A stretch of 64,000 nt of DNA from the NCBI GenBank assembly GCA_003171335.1, contig PMYD01000010.1, positions 1-64,000 on the forward strand. The letters are read 5' to 3'. Shown here piece by piece: positions 47,201 to 56,749 of this stretch. Position 1 is the stretch's first letter. Each line of letters opens with the position of its first letter. Made by a program: the position numbers and the translations under genes. The notes under the pieces were generated by a model. It was not told the origin of the DNA. It saw only the letters and a list, made by a program, of their open reading frames with translations, and made no database searches. The stretch is from Phycisphaerales bacterium. GTDB lineage: Bacteria; Planctomycetota; Phycisphaerae; SM23-33; FEN-1343.

Positions 47201-50200
47201 CGTTCTCCAGGGCGTACATGCGGACAATGCCGTTGGCCACCGGGGGCGCCACGTCCACCTTGCCCAGCAGGGTGTGAATGAGCGCCAGGTTCTCGCGGCT
47301 GGCCGAGACGATCATCGCATTGGCCAAGGCGTCGGTCTCGACATCCACCTGGTCCTGCGGCGAGGGCTGCTGGCCGGGCGCCTGCGTGCTCTTCTGGCGG
47401 GCGTCGAAGAGCCGCTTGATCATCGGGCCCACGATTCCGGCATCGTTGTGCTCCAGCGGGATAACCACCAGGGCCATGGCCGGATCGGTCGGCTTGGTGT
47501 CGAGCTTCTCCAGCAGGCTCTTGACGATCTGGCTGTCTTCCTGGTTGGCCGCGACCAGCAGGCTGTTGGTCCGCTGGTCGGAGAGAATGACGGGCTTTTG
47601 GCGCTGGGTATCGCCGCCCTTGCCCTGGACCGCCTGGTAGCGACGGTCGAAGAGGGTCGACAGCGTGGTGGCCAGCGTGCCGGCCGAGGCGTTGGCCAGC
47701 GGCATGACCTGGATCTGCCCGCTCAGGGCCGGGGCCGCCACATCCAGCCGGTCGGCGAGGCCCTTGATCAGTTCGAAGCTCTCCGCCGAGCCGCCGACGA
47801 TCAGGCTGTTGCTGCGGGGGTCGGCCAGCACCATCACGCGCAGGGCCTCGGCATCCTTGGAGCCCAGGTCTTTCTGCCGCTGCACGCGGGCATCCATCAG
47901 CTTCTGCATGGTGGCGGCCAGGGCTTCGGCGTCGGAGTTGGCGACCGAGATCAGCCGCACCTCGTGCAGATCGACGGCCATCTTGGCATCCAGCTTCTCC
48001 AGCAGGGCGGTGATCATGGCGAACGTCTTGTCCGAGGCCGAGACGATCAGCGAGTTGGTTCGCGTATCCACCTGCACGGTCGGCTTGTCTTCCAGGCGCA
48101 CCAGGGCCGCATTGAGCCCGGTGTACAGGCCGGAAATCACGTTGGACAGTCGCGAGGCGTCGGCGTTGACCAGCGGGAAGATGCGGACCGTGTTCATCGT
48201 TCCAGCGCCGGGAATGTCCATGGACGTGATCACGTCGGCGATGATGGGCATCACGTCGCCGCGTGCGGCCACAATCAGGGTATTGGTGCCGCTGTCCGCC
48301 TGCAGCGCCAGGGCCGGGCGGGCCTTGGGATACTCGCTGGGCAGGAGCTGGCCGTTGGGCTGCTTGATCACCAGTCGCGTCACGTACGTGCGCACGCCCT
48401 CGGCGCCGGTGGCCGCTGGGCCGCTGCCCGTCGCGCCGGTCTCGCTGAAGACGGCCTGGAGCATGGGGGCCAGGCGGGCCGCATCGGCGTTCTGCAGCTT
48501 GAAGAGGCGAACTTCCGTGACAAACTTGCCGCTGTCGCGGTCGAGGTCCTGGACGAGCCGCTCGGCCAATTCCAGCGTGTCGGGCGCGCCGGAAAGGACG
48601 ATGGCGTTGGTCCGCACGTCGATGGCGCACGTCAGCGGCTTGACCAGCGCCTTGCCGTCGCCCTCGGCGGGCTCGGCCTTGCCGGCGAGAGTCGTGTTCG
48701 GCCGCCCGGCCAGTTGCTTGGCGCCCTGGGAGAAGGCGTCGTCGAGCACTTTCTTGACGGCCTCGGCATCGCCGTTGCGCAGCACGATCAGCCGCACCTT
48801 GATGGCCTCGGTCACCGGCACCGCGTCCATCAGCTTGACCACCGCGGCCAGGGCCTTGTTGTTCTCGGGCGTCGAGGTGATGACCAGCGAGTTGTTGCCC
48901 TGCTGACCGCTCTGGGTGGGGCTGGCCTGGATTTTGATGGGCTTGGTCAAGTCCAGTTCCGGAAGCGCCTCGCCATTCAACGTCCGCACGTGCAGCAGCT
49001 TGACCTGCTCCTGCAAGGCCCGCGCCTCATCGGTCACCTGGCCGGTCTTGCTGGGCTGGAGCATCTCGTTGAGCACGGCGGCCAGCGTGGGGGCGTCGGC
49101 CCGCATCAGCGGCACGATCAGCACTTCGCCATCGCCGAATTTCGGGCGCTCGTCGATCCGCGCAATGAGCTTGTCGATCTGCTCGAACATCGAGGTCTGC
49201 GCGCTGACGATCAGCGAGCGCGTCCGCTCGTCGACCACCACGCTGATGGGCTCATCGGGGTGCTGCTTGCGGTACTCATCGAGCATCTTGTTGAGCAGCG
49301 AGGAGGCGTTGGCCGGCGAGGTGTACTGCAGCGGCCAGACGCGGAAGTCCATGGCCGGGGAAATCGTCGGCGTGTCCAGTTCCTTGATCAGCCGCTCGGC
49401 ATCGGCCATCTTCTCGGCCACGGCGGCCACCATCACGGCCTTGGTCTTGGGCAGGGCCGTGATCGTGACGTTGTCTTCGGCGAAATTCGGCCGCTTGATA
49501 TTGGTGAAGATCTGCCGCAGCGAGTCGGCGGTGCGGGTGCTGTCGGCGTTCTTCAGTTCGAACAGCCGGATCTCGGGCTTCTGCGTCTTGGCCGCGCCTT
49601 CCAGGGCCTTCACCAGGTCCTGGATGACCTTGAGGTCCTCCTGGGAGGCATCAACCAGCAACTGCCGCTGGGCCGGCAGGACGGACACCGTGAAGGGCAG
49701 GGCGCCAGCCCCGGATGTCTCGCCGCCGCGCCGTTCGCCACCGCGCCGCTCACCCCCGGGCGCGCCGGCGCCGCTGCTGCTGCCGTACAGCTTGCGCAGC
49801 GCGCCTTCCAGCTCGTTGGGATCGACATTTTCCAACTGGATAATCCGAGGGGTGCCCTGCTTGGGGTTCATCTGCTCGACCTGGTTCACCCACGTGGCCA
49901 CTTCCTTGAAGCGTTCCGGGGAGCAGATCAGCACCAGCGTGTTGCTGCGATCATCCGGCGTGACGGCCAGCGGCGGCACCTCGCGCTGCGTGCGCTGGGC
50001 GGCGGCGAGTTGCTGGCGGTGCAGGTCGAGCACCATCTCGGCCACCTGCGCGGCCTTGGCCCGCTCCAGGGGCAGGATGAATGTGCCTTCGGCGGTCTGC
50101 GTGTTGGCCTTCTCGAGCTGGTCGATCATGCCGGCGAACTTCTCTACCGCCGCCGCCGGGCCCGACAGGATGATCGAGTTGCTGTTGACTTCCGCAGCCA

Positions 50201-53200
50201 CTGTCACGGCCGGCCCGGCCGCACCGCCGTGCACGCTGGGCGTGGCGGTTCGTTTGGTGTCCGCGATCACGGTCAGCGTCTTGGCGACCTCGACGGCCTT
50301 GCCATTGTGAAGCTGGATGACCTTGGTCGTGCCGCCGCCGTCAGTCTGGGCGGACTGGACCTGCTTGATAATCTTGTCGATCATCTCGTGCTGCTCGGCG
50401 GAGGCCGAGACGATCAGCAGCCTGGCGGCCTCATCGGCCGTGACTACCACCGGCGTTTCCTGCCGGCCCACCGGCAACGTGGGAATTCGCCCCGGCTGCA
50501 TCAGGTCGACGCCGGCGAACGTCCGACTCAGCGTGGCGGCCAGGCCCGCCACATCATCCACGGTGGTGGGATACATGCGGATCACCGGCCGGGTGCTCTT
50601 GCCCACGGACTGGTCCAGTTCCTTGATCACATCGGCCACCACGCTCATGATTTGCCGCGGCCCGGAGACGACCACGCTGTTGGTGGCGCGGTTGGCCGTG
50701 ACGACCGTGGTGCTGAGCGAATCGGCCGGCAGGGGGTTGCCGCTGGCGTCAAAGAGGGGCAGGATCGCCTTGAGGTCCTCGGCCCGCAGCTGCTGCGGGT
50801 TGATCGCGATCGCATTGCCGCCCTGGCTGGACAGGCGAAACAGCTCGCGCAGGTTGGCGGCCACTTCCGTGGCCTCGGTGTTGACCAGGGGGAACGTATG
50901 CACTTCCGTTTCCGCCCCGCCCGTCATCTGGTCGAGCCGCTTGATGGTCGGCTCAATGAGGTCGAAGTCGGCGGCCTTGGCCTTGACGATCAGGTTCCGC
51001 GTTCGCATCTCGGGCACGACGATGATCTTGGCGGGCGCCGCCGGGGCCGGCGGGGGGGCCGGCTGCGAAGGCTGCTGGCCCTTGTCCTTCTCGTCCTTGC
51101 CCTTGGGGGCCTGGGCGGCGGCGACGGCGGCGGCGGCCGCGGCGGCTGCCTGCTGCGGGTTAAACAGCTTCTCCAGCGTGGCCGCCACGGCCTGCGGATC
51201 GGCATGCTGCAGAGGGAACCAGCGGATCTCGGTGTCGGCCGACTCTTCGCCGCGCGACAACTGCGTGGCCAGTTCCTTGATGGCATCGATTTCCTGCTGC
51301 GTCCCCGAGACGATCAGGGTGTTGGCCCGCTTGTCCACGGCCACCAGCACCGGCGGCGTGACCGCGGCGGCCGGCGCCGTGGCCGGCGCTGAGGCAGCCG
51401 GCGGGGGAACCTGCCCGCGCGTCTCATCGGCCCGCAGAATGGCCGGGGCGGCTGTCGGTGCGCTGGCGGGCCCAGCGCGGGCGGGGCTCACCGTGGTCGG
51501 TGCGGCGGGCGGAGCAGCCGGCGTCTCGACCGGCTGAGCCGGCGGCAGCGCCGGCTCAGCGGATTCGCCGCGCCCGGGCAACGTCTCCACCACGCGCAAC
51601 TGATTGTCCGAAAGCTGCGGATACATATGGGCCAACAGCTCGGCCAGTTTCTCAGCCCGCATGTTGGTCACCGGAATGACCTGCACCTTGCGGGTGGGCA
51701 TCTTGTCGATCTTCTCGATTAGCGGCAGCATTCGCCGGTAGTCCATCTCTTTGGCGATGATCGTCAGGGCATTGGCGTAGCTGTCGGTTTCGATGCTCGG
51801 GGCATCGGGGCCTTTGCGGCCGCCGAAGAGGCTGTCGAGCTTCTTGGACAGCTCGTAAGCGTCGGCGTTGATCAGCGGCACGTAGTACACCTCGCGCAGC
51901 GGCACCTCGGTGTGCTCGATCTGGTTGAGCAACTGCTCGAACATGGAGAAATACGCCGGCGTCGTGGAAACGACCAGCGTGTTGGTCGGAATGTCCACGC
52001 CGATGGAGAACGGCGTAGTGGCCGAAGAAGAAGATCCGCTCCCGTGGCCCGGGCCGCCGGAGGCGGGTATCTGCTTGATCATGTCACGGAACAACTGGCC
52101 CAGCGAATCGGACACTTCCTTCGCATCATTGTTGGCCAGCTTGTACGTTCGCATCTGCGGCAGGTTGCTCGTGCCGGTGCCGTCAAGCTGGCGGATCGTC
52201 GCCACCACCTCGCTGACGCGCGTGGCCGGCCCGCGGACCAGCACGCTGTTGGAGTTCGTTTCCGGCGTCACGGTGACCGTTTCCGTCTCGCTCAAACCGC
52301 TTTGCTGGCCGCCTTGCGGAGCGCCTTGGCGGTTGGGGCCGGAGGATCCCTGCTGGCTGCCGCCAAGCATTCCGTTAACCGCCTCGGCCAGGCTGGAGGC
52401 CTGGGCATTGGTCAGGCGGACGATCTCCGTCACTGTCCGCTGGGCGGCCTGGACCACGTCGAGCTGGCCAATCATCTGCTCGGCCAGGGCCAGTTTGTCC
52501 GGCGGCCCCTGGACGATCAGGCTGTTGGTCGCATCGGCCGCGGCGATGCGCACGACCGTCTCCGTCGATTCCGGCGATCCCTGGCGGCGCTGGCCGCGCG
52601 GCGAAGAGCCGGAGGTCTCACTGGCCCCCAGCATCGATTGGAGGACATCCACCAGGTCCTTGGCCTGGGCGTGTTGGAGCGGGAAGAACTTCACCTCGCC
52701 GGTGAGCTTCGTGCCGGCATCATCAAGCTGCTTGACCAGGACCTTCATGGCCGCCAGCTCTTCGGGCCGGCCGGTGATCACCAGGCAATTGCCCGGATCG
52801 ACGGCGGAGGCGGGGGAAAGACTGCCCGGCGTGCGGTGTTGCGGATCGACGCCGCGGGCCGCATTGAGCGCATCGGCCATGGCCGAGGCCTTGCCGTGCA
52901 TCATGGGCACCACTTCGATGCGCATGGCGGAGTCGGCCGCCTCGGCGGAATCCAACTGCTCCAGCAGCGCGGCCACCTGGGCATGAACATCAGAGGTGGC
53001 ATAGACCACCACGGCGTTGACCGTCGGATCGGCGGAGACCTTCACCGGCGTCTCGGCCTGGCCCGAGCGCCCGGGCCGCGAGGGGCCGCCGGCCTGCTGG
53101 CTGGTGGACAGCGTGTCCTGGAGCACCTGGCGAACCGAGTCCGCCTTGGCATGGGCCAGCTTGTAAACCTTGGTTTCGGGCTTGGCGCCGCCATCGCGCT

Positions 53201-56200
53201 CATCGAGCAGCGCCACGAGGCTCTTGGCGACCGCGATATCCGACGGAGTGCCCGTCAGCAGCACGCTGCGGGCCCCGGCGTTGGGAACCACGCGCACGTT
53301 GCGGCCCTTGAGGGCGGGGGCCGTCCTGCCGCCGCCCTGGGGCTGTTGGCCGCCACGGCCGGGAATCTCCTGGCCCGCCAGCGCGGCGTTGAGCGCGGTG
53401 GCCATTTCTTCGGCGTCGGCGTGGGCCAGCGTGACGACCTCGGTCGTTACCGCGCTCTCGGTGCCGTCGGCAGTGTCCAGGCGGGTGATCAGCGTCTCGG
53501 CCTCTTTCATCAGCGAACTGGGGGCCGTGACGATCAGCACATTGGTCCGTTCATCGGTGCTCACGCTGATCCGCCCGGGGCGAGCGCCCTGGCGCGCGTC
53601 CTGGGTGCCCAGGCCGGCGCGGGTGCTCAGGGCGGCCTCGACGGTGGGCTCGATGTCGGCAGCGCGGGCCTGCTTCAGCGCGAACAGCCGCACCTGCACC
53701 TGGCGATCGACCGAGTCCGTCTCCAACTGCTGGATGAGCTTGTCGATGATCTCGTACTGCGTGGAGGTGGCCGCCACGAGCAGCAGGTTGGAGGCCTCTT
53801 CGGCCTCGAAGCGCGGCTCGGGCTCCAAGTTGCCCTTGTCGTTCTGGTCCTGGCGCGTGCGCCGCTCGGCGAACAGTTTGCTCAGCGACTGGGCCAGGTC
53901 GCGCGCGTTGGCGTTGGTCAGGATGTAGCTGCGCGGCGTCAGCCGGCCGGCCACCTCGCCTTCGGAATCCAGGCTGTCGGCCAGTTGCACGATCCGATCG
54001 ATCTTCTGCCGCGGGGCATCAATGACCAGGGCCTTGTCGCCGGGGGCGGCGGTAATCACGATCCGCTCCGAAATGCCGGCCTCGCCGCTGCTGCCCGGCC
54101 GTGGGCCGCCGGAGGAAGGGCCGCCGGCCGAAGAGCTCGGCGTGGGGTAAAGCTGCGTCAGCACTGCCGAGACGGCGGTCGCCGAGGCATTCGCCAGCGG
54201 GTGCACCAGCGTCTGGCGGGCCGTCTGGGCGATGGGTTTGTCGAGGTGGGAAATCATCTCTTCCAGCATCTTGCGCTGGTTTTCCGGCGCACGGATGAGC
54301 ACCGCGTTGGTCTGGGCGTCGGCGGTGATGGCCACGTCGCTCTCTGTGCCGTTTGCAGCCTTGGGCAGCATGGCGCGGAGCGTCTCGGCGACCTTCTGCG
54401 CATCGGCGGCCGTCATTTCGATGGTCGTGATGCGAACTGCTTCGCTCTGGCCCTCGACGTCCATCTCGGTGACCAATTGGGTGATCCGATCGAGGTCATC
54501 CTTGGATGCCGAGATCAGCAGGGCGTTGGCCTGCTCGCTGGCGGAAATGACCACCGGCAGGGCGATATCCGCCCGATTGTTGCCGGCGCGGTCGCGCCGC
54601 GAGAAGACCGGGTCCAGCGCCTTGGCCATGTCGCGGGCCGAGGCGTGTTTCAGCGGCAGCAGCCGCGTGATGCCGGCGGTCTGCTCGACAGTGGCCTGCT
54701 TGATGTCCTTGAGTATCGTCTCGATCCGCGGCCATTCGGCCGGGGGGGCGGCCACGATGAGATTGTTGCTGGAGCGGTCCGACTCGATGCGGATGTTGGG
54801 GCCGCCCGGACCCGTGCCTTCCTTGTTCAGCACGTTGATAAGGCTCTGGGCGAGCGGGCGGATGTCGGAGGTCTCCACGTGGATGACGCGAACCTCCAGC
54901 GCCTGCTCGGGCCGCACCTGGTCCAGTTCCTCCACCAGCGCGGCGGCGGTCTTGATGTCCGCGGCGGAGCCGGCGACGATCAGCGTGTTGCTGCGCGCCT
55001 CGGCCGAGACGGTCAGGGGCACCTGCGGCGTGCCGCGCGTGTTGGGGTGATTGGTGGCATCGTGGATTACCGAAACCAGTTGCCGGGCATCCGCCACCTT
55101 CATGCGGAAGGTCCGCACGCCGGCCACCTCGGTCTCTTTGCCGCTGTCCAGCTTCTCGATCAGGGCCTCGATCTTGGCCATCTGGTCGACCGGCGCGCTG
55201 ACCACCAGGCGGTTGCCTGTGGGGTCGGCCACGATGCGCGTCGCCATGTCGCGGCCGCCGGGGCCCTGCGGGGGCTGTTGATTCTGCACCGTCTCCTGGA
55301 GCGTGCGGGCCAAGTCCTCCGCGCGGGCGGTGGTGAGTTGAAATACGCGCGTGTCGCCGCTCAAGGCGCCCTGGTCTCGGTCCAGCCGGCCGATCATTTC
55401 GGTCGCCATCAAGAGCGCTCCCGACTCGCCCATGAGAACGACGATATTGGTGCGGTCGTCGTAGGTGACCCGGATGGTCTCGGTCTGCTGCGCGGCGGCC
55501 TGCGGCGGCTGCGGCTGTGGCGGGTTGGGCTGCTGGGGCGCGCGGCCGCGGCCCCATAGCTCGGTGATCACGCGGGCCACATCGCGGGCCGCGGCGTGCT
55601 TCAGCTCGACCGCCCGGACCTGCACGTCCTGGGCGATATCCCCCGTGTCCAGCAGCTCCAGCATTTTGCCGATGCGCTGGATCGTCGCCACCTCATCGGT
55701 GATCAGAAGCCCTTTGCTCTTGGCCAGGGCCGCCACCTTGCCGTAGGCATGGGCCATGGGCACGGCCAGTTGCTGGGCTTCACTGGGCTGGAGGTACTTG
55801 AGGGGCAGAAGAACCGTCACCAATTCAGCGTTCCGCATCTGTTTGGTGTTGTCCAGGCCGGACACGATCGGCACGGGCTGGCTTCCCAGATCCGCCAGCG
55901 GAACCAGCCGCAGGAAGCGGCCATCATCCATCATGCGAAAGCCCCGCATGGCCAGGACGATGTTGATCGTGTCGAAGGCCTCTTCGGGGGAGTATGGGCG
56001 GCTGTCGAAGAAGGTAACCTGTCCCTCTACGTCGACGGGGCCCATGATGGGCCTTCCCAGCTTGGCGCTGAAGGCTTTGACCACGGCGGTGATCGGCGCC
56101 CCGTCGTACTGTAGCCGGATTTCATTCTTTCCCAGCGCCGCCCGACTGGCGGCAGCGGCGGTCGGAACAGGTCTGGCCGGGGCGGGCGAAGCGACGGCGG

Positions 56201-56489
56201 TCGCGGGATTGGAAGGTGCAGGCGCGGCAGGTGCGGCAGCCGCCGGTGCGGCCGCCGGTGCAGCCGCTGGGGAGACGGCGGCCGGAGAAGCGGTCGGCGT
56301 TGGAGGTGTCGTCGCGGCGGCCGCCGGCGGGGCATCCGGCGCATGCGTCGGAGCCGGTTGGACGGCGCCATTAGGCGCAGCCGCGGGCTGCGGCTGCCCG
56401 GTGGATGTCGCACCGGCGGATTGACCCGATTGGCCCAGCAGCGAGAGGGCCAGCAGCGTTGCAAGAACCAAGGCGATTGTCGTACGCAT
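44229..56489 (-). CDS. giant secretin (GspD/PilQ family) with about 40 tandem N1-like domains
   Basis: MRTTIALVLATLLALSLLG signal peptide with RBS ggaggaaaaag; N0-like NEIRLQYDGAPITAVVKAFSAKLGRPI; repeated xVxxxPLxNADAxxLAxxLxxLF...V..D.RTNSLIVSA....I..LI..LD units; C-terminal secretin ESKVPGLGDIPILGWLFKSATVAKNRTELLIILTPRIIRT. Confidence 0.93.
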   Translation of the reverse strand: MRTTIALVLATLLALSLLGQSGQSAGATSTGQPQPAAAPNGAVQPAPTHAPDAPPAAAATTPPTPTASPAAVSPAAAPAAAPAAAAPAAPAPSNPATAVASPAPARPVPTAAAASRAALGKNEIRLQYDGAPITAVVKAFSAKLGRPIMGPVDVEGQVTFFDSRPYSPEEAFDTINIVLAMRGFRMMDDGRFLRLVPLADLGSQPVPIVSGLDNTKQMRNAELVTVLLPLKYLQPSEAQQLAVPMAHAYGKVAALAKSKGLLITDEVATIQRIGKMLELLDTGDIAQDVQVRAVELKHAAARDVARVITELWGRGRAPQQPNPPQPQPPQAAAQQTETIRVTYDDRTNIVVLMGESGALLMATEMIGRLDRDQGALSGDTRVFQLTTARAEDLARTLQETVQNQQPPQGPGGRDMATRIVADPTGNRLVVSAPVDQMAKIEALIEKLDSGKETEVAGVRTFRMKVADARQLVSVIHDATNHPNTRGTPQVPLTVSAEARSNTLIVAGSAADIKTAAALVEELDQVRPEQALEVRVIHVETSDIRPLAQSLINVLNKEGTGPGGPNIRIESDRSSNNLIVAAPPAEWPRIETILKDIKQATVEQTAGITRLLPLKHASARDMAKALDPVFSRRDRAGNNRADIALPVVISASEQANALLISASKDDLDRITQLVTEMDVEGQSEAVRITTIEMTAADAQKVAETLRAMLPKAANGTESDVAITADAQTNAVLIRAPENQRKMLEEMISHLDKPIAQTARQTLVHPLANASATAVSAVLTQLYPTPSSSAGGPSSGGPRPGSSGEAGISERIVITAAPGDKALVIDAPRQKIDRIVQLADSLDSEGEVAGRLTPRSYILTNANARDLAQSLSKLFAERRTRQDQNDKGNLEPEPRFEAEEASNLLLVAATSTQYEIIDKLIQQLETDSVDRQVQVRLFALKQARAADIEPTVEAALSTRAGLGTQDARQGARPGRISVSTDERTNVLIVTAPSSLMKEAETLITRLDTADGTESAVTTEVVTLAHADAEEMATALNAALAGQEIPGRGGQQPQGGGRTAPALKGRNVRVVPNAGARSVLLTGTPSDIAVAKSLVALLDERDGGAKPETKVYKLAHAKADSVRQVLQDTLSTSQQAGGPSRPGRSGQAETPVKVSADPTVNAVVVYATSDVHAQVAALLEQLDSAEAADSAMRIEVVPMMHGKASAMADALNAARGVDPQHRTPGSLSPASAVDPGNCLVITGRPEELAAMKVLVKQLDDAGTKLTGEVKFFPLQHAQAKDLVDVLQSMLGASETSGSSPRGQRRQGSPESTETVVRIAAADATNSLIVQGPPDKLALAEQMIGQLDVVQAAQRTVTEIVRLTNAQASSLAEAVNGMLGGSQQGSSGPNRQGAPQGGQQSGLSETETVTVTPETNSNSVLVRGPATRVSEVVATIRQLDGTGTSNLPQMRTYKLANNDAKEVSDSLGQLFRDMIKQIPASGGPGHGSGSSSSATTPFSIGVDIPTNTLVVSTTPAYFSMFEQLLNQIEHTEVPLREVYYVPLINADAYELSKKLDSLFGGRKGPDAPSIETDSYANALTIIAKEMDYRRMLPLIEKIDKMPTRKVQVIPVTNMRAEKLAELLAHMYPQLSDNQLRVVETLPGRGESAEPALPPAQPVETPAAPPAAPTTVSPARAGPASAPTAAPAILRADETRGQVPPPAASAPATAPAAAVTPPVLVAVDKRANTLIVSGTQQEIDAIKELATQLSRGEESADTEIRWFPLQHADPQAVAATLEKLFNPQQAAAAAAAAVAAAQAPKGKDEKDKGQQPSQPAPPPAPAAPAKIIVVPEMRTRNLIVKAKAADFDLIEPTIKRLDQMTGGAETEVHTFPLVNTEATEVAANLRELFRLSSQGGNAIAINPQQLRAEDLKAILPLFDASGNPLPADSLSTTVVTANRATNSVVVSGPRQIMSVVADVIKELDQSVGKSTRPVIRMYPTTVDDVAGLAATLSRTFAGVDLMQPGRIPTLPVGRQETPVVVTADEAARLLIVSASAEQHEMIDKIIKQVQSAQTDGGGTTKVIQLHNGKAVEVAKTLTVIADTKRTATPSVHGGAAGPAVTVAAEVNSNSIILSGPAAAVEKFAGMIDQLEKANTQTAEGTFILPLERAKAAQVAEMVLDLHRQQLAAAQRTQREVPPLAVTPDDRSNTLVLICSPERFKEVATWVNQVEQMNPKQGTPRIIQLENVDPNELEGALRKLYGSSSGAGAPGGERRGGERRGGETSGAGALPFTVSVLPAQRQLLVDASQEDLKVIQDLVKALEGAAKTQKPEIRLFELKNADSTRTADSLRQIFTNIKRPNFAEDNVTITALPKTKAVMVAAVAEKMADAERLIKELDTPTISPAMDFRVWPLQYTSPANASSLLNKMLDEYRKQHPDEPISVVVDERTRSLIVSAQTSMFEQIDKLIARIDERPKFGDGEVLIVPLMRADAPTLAAVLNEMLQPSKTGQVTDEARALQEQVKLLHVRTLNGEALPELDLTKPIKIQASPTQSGQQGNNSLVITSTPENNKALAAVVKLMDAVPVTEAIKVRLIVLRNGDAEAVKKVLDDAFSQGAKQLAGRPNTTLAGKAEPAEGDGKALVKPLTCAIDVRTNAIVLSGAPDTLELAERLVQDLDRDSGKFVTEVRLFKLQNADAARLAPMLQAVFSETGATGSGPAATGAEGVRTYVTRLVIKQPNGQLLPSEYPKARPALALQADSGTNTLIVAARGDVMPIIADVITSMDIPGAGTMNTVRIFPLVNADASRLSNVISGLYTGLNAALVRLEDKPTVQVDTRTNSLIVSASDKTFAMITALLEKLDAKMAVDLHEVRLISVANSDAEALAATMQKLMDARVQRQKDLGSKDAEALRVMVLADPRSNSLIVGGSAESFELIKGLADRLDVAAPALSGQIQVMPLANASAGTLATTLSTLFDRRYQAVQGKGGDTQRQKPVILSDQRTNSLLVAANQEDSQIVKSLLEKLDTKPTDPAMALVVIPLEHNDAGIVGPMIKRLFDARQKSTQAPGQQPSPQDQVDVETDALANAMIVSASRENLALIHTLLGKVDVAPPVANGIVRMYALENADAVRIAGMLDSLVSKGLYKPGVGLANPAANSAAAAHEKVSIVADDRTNVLVISASKENFVVLEDVIKRLDTPEAKGQMSSIRMYTMQHANADRLAPSLQKFFDAKRTAEIATQGDKRTPPLQVNFTGDPRTNTILVSGGPESFNAVEAMIEKLDAEDVVPTAIFRVFRLQYASAANISDQIQKLFAGRPKAQGKELDPVTVVNDKKSNVLMVGATTEDMQMAENLITQLDQKVDTDQTQRIFPIKKADAKKVGDTIKNLYTGMGGMQDSGVSISVDDWGQKIVVSAPQDEMDRIAGIIKTLDDDKSTNVTEIRVFPLRNADANELADTLIKTLTKKPESPASQQVERQTLLQFIRNMPGGQRLVTQALQEGILITPNRRANALVVTAPVDELELLKNLIEALDSVAPRASIIKSFVLVNADASQMALTLKDLFRLDSAGSTRSTRSGGGGSSAGSPGSNGGSGEMVTYTMTNLAGEKSSATIGTAADVALTITADPRTNTLLVGGTDQHVRLASRVIEQLDSYPAQERICRIYRLRNVQATEIETAMKKWLDEEHKRLTESMGTDNLGAVQRLLEREVSVVAVTTSNDVSGSTSQPSNRPSYNYGTGSSGTGPSAQLQSSGQSSNVLLVSASSRYFDNVMEMIQELDEPPPQVLIDVLMAEVTLDDQMDLGAGWQYQNTFHANTFSGVSGTNINGVGSTTVGGGATPTNVPNPAAISSVDNGFNLSVTGGNLQFFLRALESQGRMRVLNRPQILAIDNQVARIQSGQQVPIPEINYYYGTANPTTSYNYRDVGIILEVVPRISPDGFVRMDVHPEISSISANATSAQAPTFNNRSATTTITVKDGHSIVVGGLITTSDQSTESKVPGLGDIPILGWLFKSATVAKNRTELLIILTPRIIRTVPEADLATDQEARRTRMLGGQGCQSLMETLYNPLESGPKMRLDGVHWGENPKNCDTPPLKPAQVPATQPARDGAATDSRLQPVKDLRW
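44470..45240 (-). other. secretin C-domain of the giant secretin
   Basis: LIDVLMAEVTLDDQMDLGAGW...VPGLGDIPILGWLFKS...LLIILTPRIIRT. Confidence 0.9.
45240..55850 (-). repeat. tandem secretin N1-like protein repeats (about 40 by manual count, average about 88 aa)
   Basis: recurrent NAxA..LA..L..LF and TN.LIV.A/G cores ending in LD/LE. Confidence 0.85.
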
Positions 56490-56749
56490 TCTTTTTCCTC
56501 CGACCGACAAGTCGACGACCGATGCATCAGTCGTCGGCTTCATTTGACATCTCTCGCATCGCTACCGGCAGAAAGCTGCCATTAGCAATCGCCCCGCACG
56601 CTTGTGGAGTCGATCCGCTTGCGCAGCTTCACCATCTTTCCCAGTTCCACGTGTGCGCCGCGCACACCTGATCCCGCCGATAGTATGGCTTTGTGGCACC
56701 GCAGCTTATATCCTTCTTTTTCGGCAAGGCGGCCTAGACCGCTATTCAT

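Noticed and set aside
44115-51392. 2,425-aa plus-strand ORF opposite the secretin
   Set aside because: Antisense shadow of the high-GC giant secretin gene; low-complexity G/R/H/D-rich translation, no domain, while the minus strand gives a coherent secretin
51912-55559. 1,215-aa plus-strand ORF
   Set aside because: Same antisense shadow effect over the secretin repeats
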